From NCBI GenBank assembly GCA_015057605.1, contig SVDX01000015.1, positions 1 to 61,589 on the forward strand: a DNA stretch of 61,589 nucleotides, read 5' to 3'. The notes under the pieces are model-generated. The model searched no databases, was not told the origin of the DNA, and was given only the letters and a program-made list of their open reading frames with translations. The position numbers and the translations under genes are program-made. Below are positions 54,201 through 61,589 of this stretch, one piece after another (within the stretch, counting starts at the first letter, position 1; every line of letters begins with the position of its first letter). This stretch comes from Lachnospira sp. GTDB lineage: Bacteria; Bacillota; Clostridia; Lachnospirales; Lachnospiraceae.

Positions 54201-55490
54201 CTTAAAGTTAGAGAGTTAAATTCATACAAGCGCCACGTTAAATCTGCCGCTTATACAAGAATTGAATTTACTCCTGAAATGCGTAAGGACTACACTATAT
54301 TATGTCCGCAAATGTCTCCAATACATTTTGACATTTTAGGTCCTGCTCTCTCATCATGCGGCTACAACTTCGTAGTACTTGATAACGATAATAAAAAGGC
54401 TCTTGATGTAGGTCTTAAATATGTTAATAACGATGCTTGCTATCCATCGCTTATTGTAGTTGGTCAAATTATGGAAGCAATTCTTTCTGGTAAATATGAT
54501 TTAAGTAAGACTGCTGTTATTATCACTCAAACTGGTGGTGGTTGCCGTGCTTCTAACTATATTGGATTTATAAGACGTGCTCTTAACAAAGCTGGCTTAC
54601 CTGAGATTCCTGTAATCTCTCTTAATGCAAGTGGCATTGAAACCAACTCTGGTTTCAAACTCGACCTATCAATAATGAAAAAAGCAATGATGGCACTTAT
54701 ATACGGCGATGTATTTATGAACGTAGTATATAGAACTCGTCCATATGAGGCTGTTCCTGGTTCAGTAAATGCACTACATGAAAAATGGAAAAATGTATGT
54801 ATTGACCAATTAACAAAACCTCGCGTAAGTATGTCTGAATTTAACAAAAATATTAAAGCAATTATTCATGACTTTGATACTATTGAATTATTAGATATTA
54901 AAAAACCAAAGGTTGGTATCGTAGGTGAAATCTTAGTTAAGTTCCTTCCTTCTGCTAACAACTATCTCGTTGATTTACTTGAAGCTGAAGGTGCTGAAGC
55001 CGTAATGCCAGACCTTATGGGATTCCTATTATACTGTGCAGAAAACGCCAACTTCAAGGCAAAGCATTTAGGTCTTTCTAAAAAGAGCGCATTTATCAAT
55101 AACACAGTAATCAAGTTACTTGAGTGGTTTAGAAAAACCGCAAAAAAAGAACTTGCTGCAAGTAACAGATTTACACCACCATCTTCTATCAAGGAAACTG
55201 CTGCATTAGCACAAAAAATTGTTTCTCTTGGCAACCAGACTGGTGAAGGCTGGTTATTAACTGGCGAAATGATTGAACTTATCCATATGGGTGCAGGTAA
55301 CATTGTATGTTGTCAACCATTTGCTTGTTTACCTAACCACATAGTTGGTAAAGGTGTAATAAAAGAGCTTCGACTTGAATTCCCTGAAGCAAATATAATA
55401 GCCGTAGATTATGACCCAGGCGCGAGTGAAGTTAACCAATTAAATAGAATTAAATTGATGCTTTCAACAGCACAAAAGAATTTGAAATAA
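51276..55490 (+). CDS. Giant acyl-CoA dehydratase activase-related protein
   Basis: 1404 residues. Two ASKHA-type activator domains follow each other: domain 1 (1-260) with [10 protein letters not shown] (5-14) and putative cluster cysteines C122 and C161; domain 2 (about 316-575) with [10 protein letters not shown] and C441 and C480. Both pairs are 39 residues apart, as in the homodimeric HgdC activase, so the protein may build its own [4Fe-4S] bridge. A Cys cluster follows (CKGCTNNC near 610), then a DUF2229-like part and HgdB/2-hydroxyacyl-CoA-dehydratase-like segments ([26 protein letters not shown]). Known family, function unproven. No dehydratase gene is adjacent. Confidence 0.85.
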   Translation: MNKLGIDIGSTTVKIAILNETDELLFSDYERHYANIQETLATLLKRAMDKLGAISLNPVITGSGGLTLAKHLNVPFTQEVVAVSTSLNKYAPQTDVAIELGGEDAKIIYFTNGIDQRMNGICAGGTGSFIDQMASLLQTDATGLNEYAKSYKAIYPIAARCGVFAKSDIQPLINEGATKEDLSASIFQAVVNQTISGLACGKPIRGNVAFLGGPLHFLSELKQAFIRTLNLTEETAITPQNSHLFAAIGSALNYREDCCVDINELIRLLSSNIKMDFEVERMNPLFANQEAYDEFTKRHNSHSVVTEDLATYEGNCFLGIDAGSTTTKVALVGENGSLLYSFYSSNNGNPLATTITAIKDIYSKLPQGATIVRSCSTGYGEALIKAALLLDEGEVETVAHYYAAAFFDPKVDCIIDIGGQDMKCIKIKNNTVDSVQLNEACSSGCGSFIETFAKSLNYSIQDFAKAALFAPNPIDLGTRCTVFMNSKVKQAQKEGATVADISAGLAYSVIKNALYKVIKITDPKDLGTHIVVQGGTFYNDAVLRSFEIISGCEAVRPDIAGIMGAFGAALIARERHDGVSDSTMLSIEKINDLTYDTKMTRCKGCTNNCHLTINRFSGGRQYITGNRCERGIGKEKNKENIPNLFEYKNKRLFSYEPLTLDKAPRGVIGIPRVLNMYENYPFWYTFFTKLGYSVVLSPESNRKIYELGIESIPSESECYPAKLAHGHISWLIKQGVKYIFYPCIPYERNEVENANNHYNCPIVTSYAENIKNNVEEIKTEAVRFENPFFSFENETILTNRLVEEFRQSIPAKEVKAAAKEAWEELIKSREDIMKKGEETLQYLKETGKRGIVLAGRPYHVDSEINHGIPELITSYGLAVLTEDSISHLGEVERPLIVMDQWMYHSRLYAAASFVKTQENLDLIQLNSFGCGLDAVTTDSVNDILSSAGKIYTVLKIDEVNNLGAARIRIRSLISALKVRELNSYKRHVKSAAYTRIEFTPEMRKDYTILCPQMSPIHFDILGPALSSCGYNFVVLDNDNKKALDVGLKYVNNDACYPSLIVVGQIMEAILSGKYDLSKTAVIITQTGGGCRASNYIGFIRRALNKAGLPEIPVISLNASGIETNSGFKLDLSIMKKAMMALIYGDVFMNVVYRTRPYEAVPGSVNALHEKWKNVCIDQLTKPRVSMSEFNKNIKAIIHDFDTIELLDIKKPKVGIVGEILVKFLPSANNYLVDLLEAEGAEAVMPDLMGFLLYCAENANFKAKHLGLSKKSAFINNTVIKLLEWFRKTAKKELAASNRFTPPSSIKETAALAQKIVSLGNQTGEGWLLTGEMIELIHMGAGNIVCCQPFACLPNHIVGKGVIKELRLEFPEANIIAVDYDPGASEVNQLNRIKLMLSTAQKNLK

Positions 55491-55494
55491 GCAA

Positions 55495-55527
55495 AAATAA
55501 GCAGCATATTATGCTGCTTATTTTTTT
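55495..55527 (+). terminator. Terminator of the activase gene
   Basis: Perfect 13-bp stem AAATAAGCAGCAT / ATGCTGCTTATTT with 3-base loop ATT, followed by seven T; five bases after the stop codon. Confidence 0.95.
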
Positions 55528-55609
55528 CTATGTCAATTTTCATTAATCTACCGTGATAATTACAATTCACTATTTGTATACTATCATTATAGGGTAAAGG
55601 AGTTTTTAT

Positions 55610-55906
55610 ATGATAGTAGATGTAGCAGAAAGAATTCGTGAATTACGTGAAAAGCATAATATAACCCAAACTTCATTAGCTAGTAAGCTTGGTGTTTCAC
55701 GCTCATGTGTTAATGCTTGGGAAATGGGAATCTCACTTCCAACAACAGATAAAATTGCAACTTTATCAAAAATTTTCCACACTTCAACAGATTATATACT
55801 TGGACTTTCAACTTCTGAATTAATCAATTTAGAAAAATACAATCAAGACGAAAAAGAAATGGTATACAAATTATTAAGCTATTTTGATTCTGTACACATA
55901 AAATAA
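55610..55906 (+). CDS. XRE-family helix-turn-helix regulator
   Basis: 98 residues. The helix-turn-helix (about 7-62) reads IRELREKHNITQTSLASKLG then VSRSCVNAWEMGISLP with the usual TDYILGL end; the C-terminal third is a short helical tail. Such small regulators act alone or with a partner; no partner lies beside it. A possible promoter (TTACAA, 16 bases, TATCAT) lies 35-70 bases upstream, and AAAGGAG precedes ATG. Target unknown. Confidence 0.88.
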   Translation: MIVDVAERIRELREKHNITQTSLASKLGVSRSCVNAWEMGISLPTTDKIATLSKIFHTSTDYILGLSTSELINLEKYNQDEKEMVYKLLSYFDSVHIK

Positions 55907-55932
55907 AATCACGACCACTTGGTCGTGATTTT
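55905..55932. terminator. Bidirectional terminator between xre and ung
   Basis: Perfect 12-bp stem AAAATCACGACC / GGTCGTGATTTT with loop ACTT, flanked by T-rich sequence in both directions; ends both convergent genes. Confidence 0.93.
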
Positions 55933-56610
55933 TTATATATTTTCTATCTGCCAATCAATTGCTTCTATCCCATTTGCTATCAAAAATTCGTTTGCCTTGC
56001 TAAAATGCTTGCATCCAAAAAAGCCCCTATAAGCTGACAAAGGACTTGGATGTGGCGCCTCAAGAACTAAATGCTTTGGATTATTCAAAAACTTCTTTTT
56101 ACTCTGTGCGGGCTTACCCCAAAGGAAATATACAATAGGTCTATCTTGCTCATTTAATATCTTAATAACCGCATCTGTAAAGTTTTCCCAACCTTTTCCT
56201 TGATGCGAATTAGCTTGATGCGCACGCACGGTAAGCACTGTGTTAAGTAAAAGCACACCCTGGTCCGCCCATTTTTTCAAATATCCATTGTTTGGTATGT
56301 ACATTCCCAAATCCGAATTCAATTCTTTATAAATATTTTGCAAAGACGGTGGTATCTCCGTCTGACTTGGTAACACCGAAAAGCTTAATCCATGAGCCTG
56401 ATTAACATTGTGATATGGATCCTGTCCTAACAATAGTACCTTTACATTATTTAAATCCGTATAATGAAATGCATTAAATATGTCATCTGATGGTGGAAAT
56501 ATAATTGTTGTATTATACTCATCTTTTACAAAATTATATAACTTACTGTAATATTCTTGCTTAAACTCACTATTAAGCGCTTTTGCCCAATTGTTACTAA
56601 TTGCCGCCAT
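55933..56610 (-). CDS. ung: Uracil-DNA glycosylase
   Basis: Removes uracil from DNA. 225 residues with the catalytic motif GQDPYH and the following AHGLSFSV, plus the C-terminal HPSPLSAYRGFFGC loop. RBS AGGT then ATG. Only three bases separate it from hisF, so it is the last gene of the apparent cheV-sir2-znr-hisH-hisF-ung unit. Confidence 0.97.
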   Translation of the reverse strand: MAAISNNWAKALNSEFKQEYYSKLYNFVKDEYNTTIIFPPSDDIFNAFHYTDLNNVKVLLLGQDPYHNVNQAHGLSFSVLPSQTEIPPSLQNIYKELNSDLGMYIPNNGYLKKWADQGVLLLNTVLTVRAHQANSHQGKGWENFTDAVIKILNEQDRPIVYFLWGKPAQSKKKFLNNPKHLVLEAPHPSPLSAYRGFFGCKHFSKANEFLIANGIEAIDWQIENI

Positions 56611-56613
56611 ATC

Positions 56614-57375
56614 TTACCTTCTTACTGAAATTCCTTTATCGTAAAGATAATTCTTTAAATCTGAGATTTCCATTTCTTTATAGTGGAATAAGGATGCTGC
56701 TAAAGCTGCATCTGCATTTCCTTTTGTAAATGCATCATAGAAATGCTCCATATTTCCTGCACCACCGGATGCTATAACAGGAATTGATACATTATCTGCA
56801 ATAAGTCTTGTAAGCTCTAAATCATAGCCAGCCTTTGTTCCGTCGCAATCCATACTTGTCAAAAGAATTTCTCCAGCACCATATTCACAAGCCTTCATCG
56901 CCCACTCTACAGCATCAATCCCCATATCAACGCGACCACCATTTTTGTATATATTCCAGCCAGTTCCATCTTCTCTTCTCTTTGCATCAATAGCCACAAC
57001 TACACATTGACTGCCAAACTTGTCTGCCGCATCCTTTATAAGATTAGGATTCATAATTGCCGCAGAATTAATCGAAATCTTATCTGCTCCTTCTCTAAGC
57101 AACAATTTAAAATCCTCAACTGTTCTTATCCCACCACCAACTGTAAATGGAATAAATACCTTTTCTGCAACACGTCTTACTAAATCAATAGTTGTATTTC
57201 TGCCATCTGATGATGCTGTAATATCCAAAAATACAAGTTCATCAGCACCAGCCTTATCATAAAGCGAAGCAACCTCTACAGGATCGCCCGCATCTCTTAA
57301 ATCAACAAAATTTGTTCCCTTTACAACTCGTCCGTTTTTACAGTCAAGGCAAGGAATTATTCTCTTTGTAAACAT
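56614..57375 (-). CDS. hisF: Imidazole glycerol phosphate synthase, cyclase subunit HisF
   Basis: Forms IGP and AICAR from PRFAR with ammonia delivered by HisH. 253-residue TIM barrel; catalytic Asp in [14 protein letters not shown] (D11) and the second in VVAIDAKR (about D130), phosphate-binding [10 protein letters not shown] and [11 protein letters not shown]. Full length. Follows hisH after 11 bases; no other his gene is in the window. Confidence 0.97.
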   Translation of the reverse strand: MFTKRIIPCLDCKNGRVVKGTNFVDLRDAGDPVEVASLYDKAGADELVFLDITASSDGRNTTIDLVRRVAEKVFIPFTVGGGIRTVEDFKLLLREGADKISINSAAIMNPNLIKDAADKFGSQCVVVAIDAKRREDGTGWNIYKNGGRVDMGIDAVEWAMKACEYGAGEILLTSMDCDGTKAGYDLELTRLIADNVSIPVIASGGAGNMEHFYDAFTKGNADAALAASLFHYKEMEISDLKNYLYDKGISVRR

Positions 57376-57386
57376 TATAAATCTCC

Positions 57387-57992
57387 TTAAAGCTTTGCAA
57401 AATTCTCAAGTATCTTTAAGCCAACATCACTGCTTTTTTCAGGATGAAATTGACATGCAAATACATTTTTAGCTTCAACAGCAGCATGAATATGTGTTGA
57501 ATATTCTGTGGTTGCCGCAACAATATTCTCATCCTCAGCCTTCAAATAATACGAATGCACAAAATACACATAAGCATTATTATCTATACCTTTAAATAAT
57601 TTCGATGAAGGATTGATGTTTAGCGAATTCCAACCCATATGTGGTATCTTAAGACCTTCGCTTGGTGGGATTTTCAATATTTTCCCTTTTAATATTCCAA
57701 GACCTTCTACACCTTCTGATTCATCACTTGATTCAAACAAAAGCTGAAGTCCAAGACATATACCAAATAATGGTGTTCCCTTTTTGGCAACTTCCTTAAT
57801 TACATCAACAAGTCCATATTTATGTAAATTATCCATCGCCATACCAAAGCTGCCAACACCAGGTAAAATAACCTTATCAGCATTTAATATTTCATTATGA
57901 TTTCGCGTAATTATCACATCTTGATTAAGAGATGCAAATGCTTTTTCAACACTTTTTAAATTACCCGCATCATAATCAATCATTGCTATCAT
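57387..57992 (-). CDS. hisH: Imidazole glycerol phosphate synthase, glutaminase subunit HisH
   Basis: Class I glutamine amidotransferase supplying ammonia to HisF. ATG at 57992 has GGAGG eight bases upstream; the longer frame (to 58067) lies inside the zinc-ribbon gene. 201 residues starting [15 protein letters not shown]: catalytic Cys in [11 protein letters not shown] (C79) and the His-Glu pair in [12 protein letters not shown]. Overlaps the end of the gene before it by 17 bases. Confidence 0.96.
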   Translation of the reverse strand: MIAMIDYDAGNLKSVEKAFASLNQDVIITRNHNEILNADKVILPGVGSFGMAMDNLHKYGLVDVIKEVAKKGTPLFGICLGLQLLFESSDESEGVEGLGILKGKILKIPPSEGLKIPHMGWNSLNINPSSKLFKGIDNNAYVYFVHSYYLKAEDENIVAATTEYSTHIHAAVEAKNVFACQFHPEKSSDVGLKILENFAKL

Positions 57993-59496
57993 TATCATTT
58001 CCTCCATAGTTTTTAAGGATTTGCATATATTGTTCAGGAATTGTAATATTAGAATAATATATTGCATCCTCTTGTGCTATCTTATAGTTATCCTTTAGGA
58101 TTTTTAAAGTCTTTTCATAAAGCTCATTATAATCCTCATAGACATCTAATTTTTTAGAATTTTCAACATTATCCTGGTAATTCTTAACGCCTTTAAATAA
58201 GGAATCCAACGCCTCTAAGTTCATATTCATTGACTTAAAGTTGTAATATGAATTCAAATTTTTTTCTAAGCCCATTAATAATCTAAGCTCTGTATATAGT
58301 CTTTGCTCATCTTCTCTAAGTTCCATACCAGATAAGGTCTCATACGCCATTGTATAGTTGCCTTCTTTGTAATACTTTTTAGCATCCTTAACATTGTTAT
58401 AATAACCAAATGCATAGGTCCATACAACTACAAATAACACAACTGATGCAATTGCAACCACAAACAACACAGTCTTAATCGGTGTTATCTGGATTAATTC
58501 ATCTGGTTCAGGTTCTTTTCTTTCCTTCTTTACCTTTTGCTTCTTTTCTTTCTTAGCTTTCTTTTCCTTCTTAGGCTTTTCCTTTTTACCCTTTTTCTTT
58601 TTATTATCATTTTCTTCATCAGGATTTTCTTCCATAGTACGAATAAAAGCTTCCTGCTCTTTAGTAGCTATTTTACTTTCCTTAGCTTTTGCAGCTTCAA
58701 GTTCCTCTTCTGTTTCAAAGAAAATGTCACCTAAAGTAGTTAAAAATGGTTTCTTTTCCTTTTTAGGTTTTGGTTCTTTTACCTTCTTTTCCTTAACCTT
58801 TTTTTCTTTTACCTTTTTTTCTTTATCCAGTTTAACTTCTGGTACAAGAGGCTCATCATCATCAAGCAAAGCTGCTATATCAACTTCATCTTTGTTTTCT
58901 TCTGATAACTCAACCTTATTATCTACATATATATCCGGATATTCTTCTGCTTGTGTTTCTTCTACCGTATTATTAATAAAATCTTCTAAAGAAAATTCAG
59001 CCATTTCTTCCTTTGGTTCTTCAATTGCCACTTCTTGTATCTGTTCTTCGATTGGTTCTTCAACCTGTTCTTGCACATTTTCAACTAAATCTTCTACTAC
59101 AGCTTCAGTTTCTTCAATACTTTCTTCATCTGCAAATGTGCTTTCAACATCTGCAAGAAATGCACTTAAAAAGTCATCCTCTGGTTCTTCCTCGACAATA
59201 ACTATGTCCTCCGGCTGAGGCACCTTAATATTATCCTCTATTGGCTCAATATCAAATAATTGCTCGGAATTATTGTTATTCTCATCCCATGTAGTACCTT
59301 CAACATTCGAAAACATATCTGCAAATGGATTTATATCTTCGGCATTATCTCCATCAATTTCTTCCGCATTTTCTCTGCCTACTATTTCATTTAGCAAATC
59401 ATCAAGATATGTTTCATTTTCAACACTATCATTGCAATTATCGCAATAAATTTTTCCTTCTTCAATTTCAGCACCACAATTGTAACATTTTGGCAA
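57976..59496 (-). CDS. Zinc-ribbon membrane protein, unknown function
   Basis: 506 residues, TTG start with GAGGTGATT upstream. Parts in order: N-terminal zinc ribbon C4, C7, C18, C21 (CYNCGAEIEEGKIYCDNC); a very acidic stretch (about 25-215) dominated by Glu and Asp; a Lys-rich stretch (about 220-330, repeated KEKKVKE-type units); one membrane helix (about 335-360, TVLFVVAIASVVLFVVVW); and a C-terminal outer helical domain of about 140 residues that looks TPR-like. No known family is recognised. It sits between the sirtuin-like gene and hisH. A charged cytoplasmic tether linked to an outside repeat domain is all that can be said. Confidence 0.75.
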   Translation of the reverse strand: MPKCYNCGAEIEEGKIYCDNCNDSVENETYLDDLLNEIVGRENAEEIDGDNAEDINPFADMFSNVEGTTWDENNNNSEQLFDIEPIEDNIKVPQPEDIVIVEEEPEDDFLSAFLADVESTFADEESIEETEAVVEDLVENVQEQVEEPIEEQIQEVAIEEPKEEMAEFSLEDFINNTVEETQAEEYPDIYVDNKVELSEENKDEVDIAALLDDDEPLVPEVKLDKEKKVKEKKVKEKKVKEPKPKKEKKPFLTTLGDIFFETEEELEAAKAKESKIATKEQEAFIRTMEENPDEENDNKKKKGKKEKPKKEKKAKKEKKQKVKKERKEPEPDELIQITPIKTVLFVVAIASVVLFVVVWTYAFGYYNNVKDAKKYYKEGNYTMAYETLSGMELREDEQRLYTELRLLMGLEKNLNSYYNFKSMNMNLEALDSLFKGVKNYQDNVENSKKLDVYEDYNELYEKTLKILKDNYKIAQEDAIYYSNITIPEQYMQILKNYGGNDNDSND

Positions 59497-59513
59497 TTAA
59501 ATCACCTCTTTTG

Positions 59514-60269
59514 CTATTTAATCAAATCTATAAGTTCTTCAATAAATTCAATCGAATTTTTAAATATACTATGCGCTTTACTCTGTACTTCCACTGGAAT
59601 CTGTGCATGTTTTTGACTTACCCTGTACATAACTGCATTAGCATTTATAAATGTAATCTTTTCAAATGGCCATCTCATTATTGTTGGTATATTATAATTA
59701 GTACCTAATTCTAAAATAAGCAATTTCTTGTTAAGTGTTCCTTGCAGCCACTTATTATATAAATTCCATTTTTTTATATAACTATTTTCATTATATTTTT
59801 TAGCCTTATAAATGTTTGGTTCATATCCTTCGTTACAGTCAGGACATATCAAAGTCTTAAAGTTATTTGTTTCTAAGGAAGCTTTATATAATTCATCAGC
59901 TTTTGTAAATTTGTCCTTGCAGCCACATTGTAAAACATTAATGTTACCACAGACACTTACCATTCTCGTCGGATTCAAATCGGACTGATTTAAAATGCCA
60001 TCCATATTAGAAGATATAATAAAATAATTTTTATTCTCAACAATCTTTAGTAGCTTGTTGTAAGTATCTATAAGCTTTTGCTTATCCTTATTCATAGAAT
60101 ATCTTACACACGCTCTTAACCATGTATCATCTTCATACAAGTCCTTGTTTTGCTGATATATATCATTATCCTCAATATCTTTTTCCTTAAAATTACTAAA
60201 TTCACTTCCGATACCAATCAGTAACGCATCGCACTGCTTAATATCCTCAATTATATCTGTATATTGCAT
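59514..60269 (-). CDS. Degenerate Sir2-like protein
   Basis: 251 residues from ATG 60269 (GGAG five to six bases upstream). Sirtuin-like order of motifs: LLIGIGSEFSNF (residues 16-27) where sirtuins have GAGxSxxSGIPDFRG, IISSNMDG (84-91) for TQNID, VCGNINVLQC (106-115) for the HGxxxxLQC block, and a zinc site C115, C117, C142, C145; late LGTNYNIP corresponds to IGTSLxVxP. The catalytic His is replaced by C107 and the IPDFR loop is missing. It may bind NAD or ADP-ribose but is unlikely to be a normal deacylase. Lies behind cheV with a 13-base gap. Confidence 0.72.
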   Translation of the reverse strand: MQYTDIIEDIKQCDALLIGIGSEFSNFKEKDIEDNDIYQQNKDLYEDDTWLRACVRYSMNKDKQKLIDTYNKLLKIVENKNYFIISSNMDGILNQSDLNPTRMVSVCGNINVLQCGCKDKFTKADELYKASLETNNFKTLICPDCNEGYEPNIYKAKKYNENSYIKKWNLYNKWLQGTLNKKLLILELGTNYNIPTIMRWPFEKITFINANAVMYRVSQKHAQIPVEVQSKAHSIFKNSIEFIEELIDLIK

Positions 60270-60282
60270 ATTTACTCCAAAA

Positions 60283-61188
60283 TTACTTGTTATACAATAA
60301 CTTATCAATTTCACCTACTAATAATCCTATCTCAGGCTTTGATAACTGTGCGTTAGCACCAAGGCTTTCGCCTTTTCTTCTCATTTCTTCATTGATTAAT
60401 GATGAGAATATAATAACAGGTATCTTCTGTAATACTGGATCTTCTTTTACTAATTTAGTAAGTCTATGTCCATCCATAAGTGGCATCTCAATATCTGTAA
60501 TTATACACGCAACCTTCTCAGAAACACTATTTTCCTCTTTAAATCTGGTCAAAAGATCCCATGCCACTTGACCGTTCGGACAACATGTAATATTAACATA
60601 TCCTGATTTCTTAATAGAATCTGCTATTAAATGCATAAGCAATGGTGAATCCTCTGCAATAACAATTGGCGAATCAATTCTTGCTCTATTCTCGTACTTA
60701 GCAACCTCTGAAACCTTTAAGCCTGTTTCAGGACTAATTTCCGAAACAATTCTTTCAAAATCCAATATAACAATTAATTTACCATTAATCTTAACAATAC
60801 CTGTTGCAATACCATGCTCTTGCGAATTGATAGTCTTATCTGGTGTAATAATATCCTTCCAAGACACTCTATGTATACCCAAAACCTGATTAACATGAAA
60901 TGCTACATTAAGCTTGTTAAAATTAGTAATGATAAACATATCCTGTTCTACCATTTCATTCTTTGGTGCATCTAATACTGTCGCTAATGATATTACAGTA
61001 ATAATACTTTCTCTTGGCATAAATATACCTTCAATTGCCTTATCTGTATTAGGCACTGGAGTTATATTACTATATGGTACAATTTCCCTTACTTTAGCAA
61101 CATTAATACCGTAATGGTTATTACCAACTGTAAATTCAAGAATCTCTAATTCATTAGTTCCACTTTCTATAAGTATATTATTATCCAT
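60283..61188 (-). CDS. cheV: Chemotaxis protein CheV (CheW plus receiver)
   Basis: Couples receptors to CheA and may act as a phosphate sink/adaptation factor. ATG at 61188 (GAGG eight bases upstream) gives 301 residues; TTG at 61203 is less likely. CheW-like domain (about 10-150, VGNNHYGINVAKVREIV), then receiver with IVIAEDSPLLMHLI, CIITDIEMPLMDGHRL (acceptor Asp) and VIIFSSLINEEM. No cheA, cheY or flagellar gene is near; cheR lies 33 kb away. Confidence 0.94.
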   Translation of the reverse strand: MDNNILIESGTNELEILEFTVGNNHYGINVAKVREIVPYSNITPVPNTDKAIEGIFMPRESIITVISLATVLDAPKNEMVEQDMFIITNFNKLNVAFHVNQVLGIHRVSWKDIITPDKTINSQEHGIATGIVKINGKLIVILDFERIVSEISPETGLKVSEVAKYENRARIDSPIVIAEDSPLLMHLIADSIKKSGYVNITCCPNGQVAWDLLTRFKEENSVSEKVACIITDIEMPLMDGHRLTKLVKEDPVLQKIPVIIFSSLINEEMRRKGESLGANAQLSKPEIGLLVGEIDKLLYNK

Positions 61189-61222
61189 ATTACATACCTC
61201 CAAAATAATAAGTATTTTTACT

Positions 61223-61231
61223 ATTATACCA
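61223..61231 (-). promoter_or_regulatory. Extended -10 promoter of cheV operon
   Basis: Minus-strand TGGTATAAT: perfect -10 with TGn extension, about 35 bases before the cheV ATG. The -35 region is weak. Confidence 0.6.
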
Positions 61232-61288
61232 TAATACTTTCTCTTTTTGTAGCAAATAAATGAAAAAGTTTCAATATAATATTAAAAA

Positions 61289-61372
61289 TCGTTCGCTTAC
61301 GAACTCTCTCGCCAAGTGCGGTCTCGTTAGTGACCTATTCCAATTCTGCAAGTGCACATCCAACGGAGTATT
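61289..61372. other. Structured, relatively G+C-rich stretch of unknown nature
   Basis: Between cheV and the rRNA terminator lies an 84-base island richer in G and C than its surroundings. It holds GTTCG-CTTA-CGAAC (61291-61304), GGTC-TCGTTAGT-GACC (61320-61335) and TGCA-AG-TGCA (61348-61357). On the minus strand the first hairpin is followed by GATTTTTAAT, like a weak terminator. No ORF or known RNA family is recognised. Confidence 0.5.
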
Positions 61373-61412
61373 TTTGTTTAAAAGACCTCTTTAGATAAAT
61401 TTTATATTAAAC

Positions 61413-61440
61413 AAAAAAAGAGTAGCGAAGCTACTCTTTT
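61413..61440 (-). terminator. Terminator of the rRNA operon
   Basis: Perfect 11-bp stem AAAAGAGTAGC / GCTACTCTTTT closed by GAA, followed on the minus strand by seven T. It lies about 128 bases downstream of the 23S 3' end. Confidence 0.93.
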
Positions 61441-61568
61441 AGAAAAATATATATAATCATACCTTCAAAACTACACATTAACTATCCTCTTTAACATCCG
61501 TTACCTCTTAGATAACTTCCTCTTTCCTAACCTAACTACCTTGCAAAGAATTATTCCTTCCTTGCTTT
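61441..61568 (-). other. rRNA operon trailer spacer without 5S gene
   Basis: On the minus strand the 23S end is followed by an AT-rich spacer that includes GTGTAGTTTTGAAGGTAT, a string common in clostridial rRNA spacers and trailers, and then the terminator. No 5S rRNA-like sequence and no tRNA lie between. The bases next to the 23S end (ACCAAAGCAAGG) probably pair with sequence before the 23S 5' end in the processing stem. Confidence 0.6.
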
Positions 61569-61589
61569 GGTCAAGCCCTCGACCTATTA
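61569..61589 (-). rRNA. rrl: 23S rRNA, 3' end only (runs off right edge)
   Basis: On the minus strand the window opens with TAATAGGTCGAGGGCTTGAC C, which matches the conserved 3' end of Firmicute 23S rRNA (CTAATxxxTCGAGGxCTTxACC). The final GCTTGACC would pair with the 5' GGTTAAG of the molecule. The 3' boundary is placed by similarity to memory of the family and may be off by a few bases. Confidence 0.75.

Noticed and set aside
58780-58830. Repeat array in the lysine-rich part of the zinc-ribbon gene, looked at as possible CRISPR or satellite
   Set aside because: The short direct repeats simply encode KEKKVKE units in frame; there are no spacers or constant repeat length.
58724-59218. Plus-strand Ser-rich frame of 164 codons
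   Set aside because: Produced by reading the Glu/Asp/Lys-rich zinc-ribbon gene backwards; low-complexity shadow.
61204-61412. Search for 5S rRNA or tRNA next to the 23S end
   Set aside because: No 5S-like helices and no clover-leaf could be drawn; the structured island is too short for either.

Overview
The window reads as a piece of an AT-rich genome of a spore-forming, anaerobic Clostridia species, most likely of the Lachnospiraceae. The reasons are low G+C, AGGAGG-type ribosome binding sites, a complete eight-gene spoIIIA operon plus spoIVB, a clostridial Rnf complex in the order C-D-G-E-A-B, a biotin-dependent sodium-pumping decarboxylase, RemA, an RqcH-type NFACT protein and a giant acyl-CoA dehydratase activase. 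The species is not decided. Almost all genes lie on the minus strand. The plus strand carries only a tRNA-Leu, a YprB-like nuclease, rqcH, the giant activase and a small XRE regulator.

Region 1 (1-10.4 kb, minus): a housekeeping run transcribed nusB-xseA-xseB-ispA-dxs-tlyA-nadK-argR-recN and, after a terminator, spoIVB. It covers antitermination, exonuclease VII, isoprenoid precursors, rRNA methylation, NADP supply, arginine repression and repair. An asp23 gene with its own promoter sits in front, separated from nusB by a terminator-like hairpin. The start of a Phd-type antitoxin runs off the left edge, where spo0A might have been expected. Region 2 (10.4-15.3 kb): spoIIIAA to spoIIIAH, the mother-cell half of the feeding-tube apparatus of the engulfed forespore. 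Region 3 (15.3-26.2 kb): tRNA-Leu(CAA), a Nudix hydrolase, and a long minus-strand run rnfCDGEAB - NusG-domain-II protein - Gx-type membrane protein - ruvA - ruvB - zapA - U32 peptidase.

Region 4 (26.3-38.7 kb): a YprB-like nuclease, cheR, ribosomal protein S1 overlapping a fused cytidylate kinase-IspH protein, a flavoprotein, then a five-gene operon that combines an MmdA-like and an OadA-like carboxyltransferase with one biotin carrier, one OadG-like lipoprotein and one Na+-pump beta subunit, followed by dacF. Rnf and this decarboxylase are both ion-pump systems, so a sodium or proton cycle appears central to energy conservation. Region 5 (38.7-51.1 kb): a HAD phosphatase with an ABC exporter pair, yicC-remA-gmk-rpoZ, rqcH, a double-receiver response regulator with a hybrid histidine kinase, and pyruvate kinase overlapping a rhomboid-like zinc-ribbon protein.

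Region 6 (51.1-61.6 kb): two divergent consensus promoters, the right-hand one driving a 1404-residue activase with an unusual leader in which a hairpin lies between Shine-Dalgarno and start codon; an XRE regulator; an apparent operon cheV - degenerate sirtuin - zinc-ribbon membrane protein - hisH - hisF - ung; and, at the right edge, the 3' end of a 23S rRNA gene with its spacer and terminator but no 5S gene, next to a small structured stretch I cannot explain. The most promising unexplained items are the activase leader, the giant activase, the sirtuin lacking its catalytic histidine and its zinc-ribbon partner, the rhomboid-like protein without a catalytic serine, the dual-carboxyltransferase pump, and the structured stretch beside the rRNA operon. 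No CRISPR array, insertion sequence or prophage was seen.
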